Positions 57,855-64,000 of a DNA stretch of 64,000 nt are shown here, in pieces. The DNA lies in NCBI RefSeq assembly GCF_000244955.1, contig NZ_CM001439.1, positions 124,001-188,000 on the forward strand, read 5' to 3'. Origin of the DNA: Saccharomonospora marina XMU15. Lineage in GTDB: Bacteria; Actinomycetota; Actinomycetes; Mycobacteriales; Pseudonocardiaceae. The position numbers were made by a program, and so were the translations under genes. Every line of letters starts with the position of its first letter. Position 1 is the first letter of the stretch. The notes under the pieces were generated by a model. That model saw only the letters and a program-made list of their open reading frames with translations. It was not told the origin of the DNA and did no database searches.

Positions 57855-58811
57855 TTGTCGAGGTACGAGGAACCAAAGACTCACCAGATCGCCCGCCCGG
57901 ATTTCGGGGGCCGCCAACCGGCAGGGCTTTCCGAGCAGGCGACACAACGGATGCGACCGGTCGCGAGATCAACTCCACCACCTCGCAGGCCGACCGGACC
58001 GCCCGCGCCACCGTCCAGCAGCGGCGACGGCAGGGGCCGGGTGGTAGTGCGAACCATCGGAGAGATCCTCATCACGTTGGGGATCGTCGTCCTGCTGTTC
58101 GTGGGCTACGAGCTCTACGTCACGAACTGGATGTCCGCCCAGTTGCAGCGGGAGGCGAGCGCGGCGCTCGACGACCGCTGGCAGCAGGAGCGTCAACTGC
58201 ACGCGGGACCCATCGACGGCGAGGCGTTCGCCCGCATCTACATCCCGTCGTTCGGCGCCGACTGGGGTTTCACCATCCAGGAGGGCACCGACGCCGCGGC
58301 ACTGGAAGTGGGCCCAGGCCACTACAAGGGATCGGCCCTGCCCGGCGAGCCGGGCAACTTCGGTGTCGCGGGCCACCGGGTGGGCAAGGGCGCGCCGTTC
58401 AACGACCTGGACCTGCTGAACTCGTGCGACGCGATCGTCATCGAGACGGTGGACAGCTTCTTCGTCTACCGCGTGCTGCCGATGAGCGACGAGATCGACG
58501 GCTGGGGCCAGGGTCGAGCGCGCGACCCCAGGTGCGCCGACGTCGAGCCGCTGCGCGGCGAGGCCTACAGCAGCACTGTCGGGCGGCGAATCGTGCTTCC
58601 CGATCGCGGTGACGCGGTCGCGCCGGTCCCGTACCGGCCCGCAGACGTGCTGCCCAAGGCCTCGCAGGCGTCCCTGCTGACGCTGACCACCTGCCACCCG
58701 CAGTTCTCCGACCGCGAGCGCATGATCATCCACTCGGTGCTGACGAACCAGTTCAAGAAGCAGCCGGGCGCGAGTTACGAGGACCTGCTGCGAGAGATCG
58801 GAGAGGCCTGA
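57855..58811 (+). CDS. srtE: Class E sortase
   Basis: A 318-residue membrane-anchored transpeptidase that joins surface proteins bearing an LAxTG-type signal to the cell wall. After a Pro-rich cytosolic head a single membrane helix lies at about residues 75-97 (TIGEILITLGIVVLLFVGYE). The catalytic His is in FGVAGHRVGKG, the Cys in TLTTCHPQF (about 279) and the Arg in DRERMIIHSVL. TTG start with GAGGAGGAG upstream; family similarity begins only after this point. Overlaps the next small gene (TGATG). Confidence 0.93.
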   Translation: MSRYEEPKTHQIARPDFGGRQPAGLSEQATQRMRPVARSTPPPRRPTGPPAPPSSSGDGRGRVVVRTIGEILITLGIVVLLFVGYELYVTNWMSAQLQREASAALDDRWQQERQLHAGPIDGEAFARIYIPSFGADWGFTIQEGTDAAALEVGPGHYKGSALPGEPGNFGVAGHRVGKGAPFNDLDLLNSCDAIVIETVDSFFVYRVLPMSDEIDGWGQGRARDPRCADVEPLRGEAYSSTVGRRIVLPDRGDAVAPVPYRPADVLPKASQASLLTLTTCHPQFSDRERMIIHSVLTNQFKKQPGASYEDLLREIGEA

Positions 58812-58972
58812 TGTACGGCTGGATCTGGCGGCACCTACCCGGCCCCGTCGGCGTGCGGGCTGCCATCGCCGCGACGCTGGTGCTCGGCGTCGTCGCGTTA
58901 CTGATGCTGGTGGTCTTCCCCTGGTTGGAGCCGATGCTTCCGTTCAACCAGGTGGCGGTCAACGGCGAGTGA
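58811..58972 (+). CDS. Small single-pass membrane protein coupled to the sortase
   Basis: A 53-residue protein: MYGWIWRHLPGPVGVRAAIA, then a membrane helix (TLVLGVVALLMLVVFPWLEP) and a short tail. Its ATG overlaps the sortase stop. Similar tiny proteins follow the sortase gene in related actinomycetes. It may assist the sortase; inference from coupling. Confidence 0.8.
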   Translation: MYGWIWRHLPGPVGVRAAIAATLVLGVVALLMLVVFPWLEPMLPFNQVAVNGE

Positions 58973-59020
58973 TGGCAGCACGGCGCGAATCCCGTGCCTG
59001 CCCGCCGCTAGGCTGTCGAC

Positions 59021-59668
59021 ATGCGCGTACTCGTCGTCGACAACTACGACAGCTTCGTCTACAACCTGGTGCAGTACCTCGCCCAGCTCGGCGCGGACTG
59101 CACGGTGTGGCGCAACGACGTGGTGGAGCTCGACCGGGTTCGTGATTTCGACGGCGTGCTGATCTCCCCCGGACCCGGCACACCGGAGCGGGCGGGCAGC
59201 AGCATCGACGTCGTGCACCGTTGCGCGGCCGACGGCGTCCCACTCCTCGGTGTGTGCCTTGGCCACCAGGCCATCGGCGTCGCGTGGGGCGCGACGGTCG
59301 ACAGGGCGCACGAACTGCTGCACGGCAAGACCAGCCGGGTCCGGCACAGCGGCACCGGCGTGCTCGCCGGGCTGCCGGACCCGTTCACGGCCACCAGGTA
59401 CCACTCGCTGACGGTCCTGCCCGACACCATCCCGGACGAGTTCGAGATCACCGGCCGCACCGACTCCGGCATCGTGATGGGTATGCGGCACAGGGAACTT
59501 CCGGTCGAGGGTGTGCAGTTCCACCCCGAGTCGGTACTCACAGAGGGCGGTCACCGGATGCTCGCCAACTGGTTGGGCTACGCGGGCCACCCGGTGCCGG
59601 AAGGCGTGGTGACCGAGCTGGAGCAGGCCACCCGCGCGTTGCAGCGGGCGGCCACCGCCGCTGCCTGA
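59021..59668 (+). CDS. trpG: Glutamine amidotransferase subunit (anthranilate/aminodeoxychorismate synthase component II)
   Basis: A 215-residue class I glutamine amidotransferase that supplies ammonia to anthranilate or 4-amino-4-deoxychorismate synthase. It carries LVVDNYDSFVYNLVQYL at the N terminus, the nucleophile Cys in LLGVCLGHQAIG (about 79) and the His-x-Glu in VQFHPESVL. The gene in this near-origin position is called trpG (also pabA) in mycobacteria. No trpE/pabB lies nearby. It ends in a strong hairpin shared with pknB. Confidence 0.93.
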   Translation: MRVLVVDNYDSFVYNLVQYLAQLGADCTVWRNDVVELDRVRDFDGVLISPGPGTPERAGSSIDVVHRCAADGVPLLGVCLGHQAIGVAWGATVDRAHELLHGKTSRVRHSGTGVLAGLPDPFTATRYHSLTVLPDTIPDEFEITGRTDSGIVMGMRHRELPVEGVQFHPESVLTEGGHRMLANWLGYAGHPVPEGVVTELEQATRALQRAATAAA

Positions 59669-59697
59669 TCCACCCGTTCGGGCGGACCAGGCAGCGG
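59658..59697. terminator. Bidirectional hairpin between trpG and pknB
   Basis: CCGCTGCCTG (59658-59667) pairs with CAGGCAGCGG (59688-59697), and the stem continues inward with CC/GG and CCC/GGG around a GTTC loop. It overlaps the trpG stop and ends nine bases from the pknB stop, so it can terminate both. Confidence 0.75.
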
Positions 59698-59706
59698 ACC
59701 CGCAGC

Positions 59707-61692
59707 TCAGCCGCCCGGACCGGGCAGGTCGAAGGTCGGCCTCGACTGTGACGTCTCCGTCGACCCGTCCTCGTCCTCGCCGATGTAGAGCGTCACCGTC
59801 TGGCTCTTGGTGATCGTGCTGCCTGGTGAGGGGTCGGTGTTGGTGACCCTGCCGACGAAGTCGGAGTCGCTGACCTTCTCGGTCTTGGTCTTCACCGAGC
59901 CGCTCCAGCCGGCATCACGCAGCGTCGCCAGCGCCTGGTCCTGGGTCATACCCCGCAGGTCGGGCATCTGGATCTGCTGCTCCGCGCCGTTGGACACCTC
60001 GAGGGTGATCGTGGAGCCCTTCGCCACGCTGCCGCCGTTGGGTCGCTGGTTCACCACGGTGCCCGCAGGCTGGTCGGAGTCGACATCCGAGCGGCTGACC
60101 TGGAAGCCCGCGGCCTCCAGCCCCGCCTTGGCCGCGTCGAAGCTCTCACCGGTGAAGTCGGGAACCTCGACCAGCTCCGGCTCGACCCCGACGGTGATCT
60201 TGACGGTGCGGCCCTGCTCCACCTTGGCGTCCGGTTTGGGGTCCTGTTCGACCACCTTGCCGTACTGGTTCGGGTCCTCCACCTCGACCTCGGCGATGTC
60301 CTGGTCGAGCACCAGATTCGCCTGCTTGAGCTTCTGCTCGGCCTCGTCCCTGCTGAGCCCGGTCAGGTCGGGCACGGCCACCTTCGCGGGCGGCGTGCCG
60401 ACGCGAAGCGTGATCTGGGATTCCAGCGGCACCTGCTCGGTGGCCTGCGGATCGGTGCTGATCACCTTGCCGATCTGGTCGGGTGAGCAGGCAGGCTCTC
60501 CACTGACGTCGTCGCGGCAGACGACCTTCTCCTCCGCGAAGCTGCTGAATCCGGCGGCCCGCAGCTCGCGCTTGGCCTGCTCGACGGTCTTGTCCCTGAC
60601 ATCGGGCACGGTGGCCAAGGACGCCTCGCTGCTGAACGCGCCTGCCAGCCACATCACGAACACCACGAGCGCCACACCGAGCAGGGTGAGCAGCGCTATC
60701 AGCAGGCCGCGCTTCCTGCGCCTGCGGCGGTCGGCTTCCTCGTCGTCGTAGCCGTTGGGGTCGTAGTCGTCGAACGGGTCGCCCTGCTGCCCACCCGCGC
60801 CGAGCACCTGGGTGCGCTCGTCGTCGGACATCACCATGGGGGCGGCCGGTCGCTGCCCCGACAGCGTCCGCACCAGGTCCGAGCGCATCTCGGCGGCCGA
60901 CTGGTAGCGGTTGGCCGTGCCTTTCGACAGCGCCTTCAACACCACGGCGTCGAGCTCGGGGGAGACCGCGGGGTTGACCGCGGACGGCGGCCTGGGGTCC
61001 TCCCTGACGTGCTGGTAGGCGACAGCTACAGGGGAATCGCCTGTGAACGGCGGCTCGCCCGTGATGAGCTCGTAGAGCACGCAGCCCGCGGCGTAGACGT
61101 CGCTGCGAGCGTCCACCTGCTCACCGCGTGCCTGCTCGGGGGAGAGGTACTGGGCGGTCCCGATGACCGCGGCCGTCTGCGTCATGGCGGCCTGGCCGTC
61201 GTGAACGGCGCGGGCGATACCGAAGTCCATGACCTTGACCGCGCCGTTGCGGGTGATCATGACGTTGGCGGGCTTGACGTCGCGGTGCACGATGCCGTGC
61301 CGGTGCGAGAAGTCCAGGGCCGCGCAGACGTCGGCCATGACCTCCATGGCCCGCTTCTGCGACATCGGCCCTTCGGTCTTGACGATGTCTCGTAGCGTCC
61401 TGCCCTCGACGTACTCCATGACGATGTAGGGCAGCGGGCCGTACTCGGTGTCGGCCTCGCCGGTGTCGTACACCGCGACGATCGCCGGATGGTTCAGTGC
61501 GGCCGCGTTCTGTGCCTCCCGGCGGAACCGTTCCTGGAACTGCGGGTCCCGCGCGAGGTCGGCACGCAGGATCTTTACCGCAACCTCCCGGCCCAGTCGC
61601 ACGTCATGACCATGGTGGACCTCGGACATGCCACCGTAGCCGAGCGTCTCGCCCAGCTCGTAGCGGTTTGAGAGCAGTCGGGGTGCGCTCAT
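59707..61692 (-). CDS. pknB: PASTA-domain serine/threonine kinase PknB
   Basis: A 661-residue membrane kinase controlling cell-wall growth and division. The kinase domain is at residues 10-275: glycine loop LGYGGMSEV, Lys 40 (VAVKIL), HRDVKPAN (136-143), DFG 156-158 and an activation loop with TQTAAVIGTAQYLSPEQ. One membrane helix lies near 340-360. Four extracellular PASTA repeats follow (starting VPDVRDKTVEQ, VPDLTGLSRDE, VPDFTGESFDA and MPDLRGMTQDQ), which bind muropeptides or lipid II. The ATG at 61692 is chosen by family start (MSAPRLLSNRYEL); an ATG at 61710 is in frame. Last gene of the pbpA-pknA-pknB unit. Confidence 0.97.
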   Translation of the reverse strand: MSAPRLLSNRYELGETLGYGGMSEVHHGHDVRLGREVAVKILRADLARDPQFQERFRREAQNAAALNHPAIVAVYDTGEADTEYGPLPYIVMEYVEGRTLRDIVKTEGPMSQKRAMEVMADVCAALDFSHRHGIVHRDVKPANVMITRNGAVKVMDFGIARAVHDGQAAMTQTAAVIGTAQYLSPEQARGEQVDARSDVYAAGCVLYELITGEPPFTGDSPVAVAYQHVREDPRPPSAVNPAVSPELDAVVLKALSKGTANRYQSAAEMRSDLVRTLSGQRPAAPMVMSDDERTQVLGAGGQQGDPFDDYDPNGYDDEEADRRRRRKRGLLIALLTLLGVALVVFVMWLAGAFSSEASLATVPDVRDKTVEQAKRELRAAGFSSFAEEKVVCRDDVSGEPACSPDQIGKVISTDPQATEQVPLESQITLRVGTPPAKVAVPDLTGLSRDEAEQKLKQANLVLDQDIAEVEVEDPNQYGKVVEQDPKPDAKVEQGRTVKITVGVEPELVEVPDFTGESFDAAKAGLEAAGFQVSRSDVDSDQPAGTVVNQRPNGGSVAKGSTITLEVSNGAEQQIQMPDLRGMTQDQALATLRDAGWSGSVKTKTEKVSDSDFVGRVTNTDPSPGSTITKSQTVTLYIGEDEDGSTETSQSRPTFDLPGPGG

Positions 61693-61861
61693 TGCCTGGT
61701 GCCGTCCCATTCCGTCAGTCTGCTTCCCACGCGGGCGTGATCACGTAGCCGGGGCGCCGCCGAGGCAGGTCGCTTCCACGCAGCGCGAACCGGAGACCGG
61801 AGTCCGGGGTCACGGGGCCTTCGGTCGGTGCGTGTACGCGGTGCACGTCCACTGTCGGATC

Positions 61862-63115
61862 TCACCTGCGGTTCTCCATAGGAAGTGTGCCCATCATGCC
61901 TTGTCCGCCGTCTGCATCGGGTGAACGCCCACCATTGTTCGACCAGTTGTCCTCGACGCCGGTCGAGCCGCCCTCGCCACCGGGTGTGCGACCGTCACCG
62001 CCGGTAGGCAGCACCACCGTCAGCAGCACGATCACGAGCGCGACCAAAAGCACGAACGCCAGCCCGAGAAGTATCCACGCTCCCGAAAACCGGCGGCGTT
62101 GACCCGTCACTGTGAGGGGTGTCGCGACGGGTGCGGAAGCCGGTCCTACCGGCCGCATCGACGGGTGAGAGCTGGGACCGACCGGTGTCATGGCGGCGGA
62201 CGGCACAGGACCACTCGTTGGTGTGATGGGATTCACAGTAGGGGTCACGTATCCGGCGCTGACCAGACCGGACGGAGGCGGTAGCGGGTGGCCCGCGCGC
62301 ACGGCGGCGACCGCGCCTGCGAACTCGCCGCCGCTGGCATAGCGCTGCCGCGGGTCCTTGACCAGTGTGGCCTCGATCACGGCTCGCGCCCCTGGTGGCA
62401 CGTCGGGCGGCAGTGGCGGCGGGATGTCCCTGATGTGCATCATCGCGACGCTGACGGCGTTCTCCGAAAGAAACGGCCGGTGGCCCGCCAGGCACTCGTA
62501 GCCACACACGGCCAGCGAGTACACGTCGCTGGCGGGTTCGGCGTCGTGGCCGAGTGCCTGCTCAGGGGCGATGTAGTGGGCCGTCCCCATGACCATTCCC
62601 GATCGGGTGACCGGTGCGGCGTCGGCGGCCTTCGCGATGCCGAAGTCGGTGAGCTTCACCGTGCCCGTCGCCGTGACCAGGATGTTCCCAGGCTTGACGT
62701 CACGATGCACCAGGCCTCGCTCGTGCGCGGCCTGTAGCGCCCGCCCCGCCTGCTCCAGGATGTCGAGCGTGCGGTCGGCCGGGAGACGCCGCTCGCGAGC
62801 GAGGATCGCGGCCAGTGGCTCGCCCGCCACCAGTTCCATCACCAGGAACGCGATCGAGTGCTCACCGGCCTGCGTCTCGCCGTAGTCGTGCACCGCCGCG
62901 ATGCCGTGGTGGTTGAGCGAGGCCGTGGTGCGCGCCTCGGTACGGAAGCGATGCAGGAACTCCGCGTCGCCGGACAACTCGGCTTTGAGGATCTTCACCG
63001 CCACGGTCCGGTCGAGCCGCGTGTCGCTGGCTTCCCAGACCTCCCCCATTCCGCCGACCGCGATGCGTCCGGAGAGGCGATACCGCTCCGCGATCAGTTG
63101 TCCGGACGACAGCAT
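61862..63115 (-). CDS. pknA: Serine/threonine kinase PknA
   Basis: A 417-residue membrane kinase that acts with PknB in cell-shape control. The kinase domain is at residues 12-275: [12 protein letters not shown], Lys 41 (VAVKIL), HRDVKPGN (137-144) and [10 protein letters not shown] Pro-rich juxtamembrane stretch follows, then one membrane helix ([19 protein letters not shown]) and a short outer tail without PASTA repeats, the normal PknA layout. GGTGAGG precedes the ATG at 63115, four bases after the pbpA stop. Confidence 0.96.
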   Translation of the reverse strand: MLSSGQLIAERYRLSGRIAVGGMGEVWEASDTRLDRTVAVKILKAELSGDAEFLHRFRTEARTTASLNHHGIAAVHDYGETQAGEHSIAFLVMELVAGEPLAAILARERRLPADRTLDILEQAGRALQAAHERGLVHRDVKPGNILVTATGTVKLTDFGIAKAADAAPVTRSGMVMGTAHYIAPEQALGHDAEPASDVYSLAVCGYECLAGHRPFLSENAVSVAMMHIRDIPPPLPPDVPPGARAVIEATLVKDPRQRYASGGEFAGAVAAVRAGHPLPPPSGLVSAGYVTPTVNPITPTSGPVPSAAMTPVGPSSHPSMRPVGPASAPVATPLTVTGQRRRFSGAWILLGLAFVLLVALVIVLLTVVLPTGGDGRTPGGEGGSTGVEDNWSNNGGRSPDADGGQGMMGTLPMENRR

Positions 63116-63119
63116 CGCC

Positions 63120-64000
63120 TCACCCGGCTCCGAGTGCGGCGGCGATGGTGGCCCTGCCGATCTCGGCGGCCACGGTGCCGCCGGTGGCGGCCAGCCCCCG
63201 GTTACCACCGGACTCGACGATCACGGCGATGGCCACCTTGGGATCGTCGTAGGGAGCGAAGGCGGTATACCAGGCGTGCGGCGGCGTCGCCTTCGGATCG
63301 GAGCCGTGCTCGGCGGTTCCGGTCTTCGAGGCGATCTTCAACGAGGAGTCCTTGCCACCACCGCTGGTGTTCGCCTCCGAAGCGATCATCATGTCCCGCA
63401 ACACGGCGGCGTTCTCCGCCGACAGCGCGGGCTCGCCGGTGAGTTCCTCGGGGCTGAACTCCTCGATGGTGGAAAGATCCGGCGCCAGCAGCGCCTTCAC
63501 CAACTGGGGTTTCATCGCGACGCCGCCGTTGGCGACCGTGGCTGACAGCAACGCGTCCTGCAGCGGCGTGAGCCGGACATCGCGCTGCCCGATCCCGCTT
63601 TGGTACAGCGCGGCCTGGCTCTCCAAGTCGCCGAGCCCCGATGGCACGACGTTCATCGGAATCTGCAGGTCGGACATGCCGATACCGAAGTTGGCCGCGG
63701 TCTCCTCCAGCTTTTCCTTGCCGAGTTGACCCGCGATCTCGGCGTAGGCGGTGTTGCACGAGTAGGCCAGCGCGTCGGCGAGAGTGTCACCGGGGCAGGT
63801 GTTGCCCGCGAAGTTCTCGAGGGTCGTGCTGGTGCCCGGCAGCGTCACGTTCGAGGCCGTGGTCACCTCGGTGTCGGCAGTGGCGCCGTTCTCGAGCGCG
63901 GCCGCCGTCGTCACGATCTTGAACGTGGAACCGGGAGGGTAGGTCTCACGGATCGCCCGATTCAGCATCGGATTCGCCGGGTCGTTGTTGAACGCCTCCC
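63120..64000 (-). CDS. pbpA: Penicillin-binding protein PbpA, C-terminal part (runs off the window)
   Basis: The last 293 or so residues of a class B PBP, the transpeptidase that crosslinks peptidoglycan at division. Motifs are PPGSTFKIV (SxxK), YSCNTAYAE (SxN) and [12 protein letters not shown] (KTG), followed by the normal C-terminal end. The 5' part, with the signal anchor and dimerisation domain, lies beyond position 64000. It forms one operon with pknA and pknB, with rodA expected upstream as in other actinobacteria. Confidence 0.96.
   Translation of the reverse strand, partial: EAFNNDPANPMLNRAIRETYPPGSTFKIVTTAAALENGATADTEVTTASNVTLPGTSTTLENFAGNTCPGDTLADALAYSCNTAYAEIAGQLGKEKLEETAANFGIGMSDLQIPMNVVPSGLGDLESQAALYQSGIGQRDVRLTPLQDALLSATVANGGVAMKPQLVKALLAPDLSTIEEFSPEELTGEPALSAENAAVLRDMMIASEANTSGGGKDSSLKIASKTGTAEHGSDPKATPPHAWYTAFAPYDDPKVAIAVIVESGGNRGLAATGGTVAAEIGRATIAAALGAG

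Overview
The DNA is GC-rich with dense, short-spaced genes, GTG and TTG starts, and many 4-base ATGA/GTGA overlaps between neighbours. It looks like a high-GC actinomycete chromosome. The right end carries the order ppiA - rhomboid - PH-domain protein - crgA - class E sortase - trpG - pknB - pknA - pbpA. This is the near-oriC neighbourhood known from Mycobacterium and its relatives. Gene families such as DUF2020, DUF6918 and small HTH proteins fit a Pseudonocardiaceae-like organism, but the genus is an inference.

Layout. 0-3.2 kb: a stress and thiol-redox set (Hsp20, DUF2905, peroxiredoxin, glutaredoxin-like, zinc-finger thioredoxin, SnoaL-like). 3.2-8.6 kb: relics of an FxLD-type methyltransferase, then a leftward ABC-three-component (ABC-3C) conflict system with an added PD-(D/E)XK nuclease. 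8.8-16.8 kb: a HAD hydrolase, an XRE regulator, a STAND ATPase operon ending in a diverged RbpA-like RNA polymerase-binding protein, and a queD-queE-Nudix operon with two tiny coupled ORFs. 16.8-19.0 kb: two identical 900-bp IS5-type elements around and beside pieces of a destroyed type I restriction gene (hsdR). 19.3-27.7 kb: a complete pPIWI-RE island (REase-like Y, DinG-like helicase Z, PIWI protein) followed by an HNH-like protein. 27.9-31.2 kb: a Ser/Thr kinase with an RNase H-like partner, a recombinase-tail HTH protein, and a decayed MntA/HepT toxin-antitoxin pair. The stretch 3-31 kb therefore reads as a defence and mobile-element island, part active and part decayed.

31.7-53 kb: ordinary accessory metabolism and regulation. 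It holds an amidohydrolase flanked by Atu4866 domains, XRE, TetR, ArsR and PadR regulators beside their likely targets, a two-component system with a MacB-type efflux operon, lipoproteins, a SNase-like nuclease and a His-rich DUF4396 membrane protein. Several regulators have visible inverted-repeat operators at their own promoters.

53-64 kb: conserved core. It contains lipoproteins, an envelope coiled-coil protein, cyclophilin, rhomboid protease, the division inhibitor CrgA, a housekeeping sortase with a small membrane partner, the TrpG/PabA glutamine amidotransferase, and the convergent pbpA-pknA-pknB cell-wall signalling operon. The window edge cuts pbpA.

The most notable content is the co-location of two multi-gene conflict systems (ABC-3C and pPIWI-RE), a STAND operon, a kinase/RNase H-like pair and several dead defence genes within about 27 kb, close to the replication-origin region.
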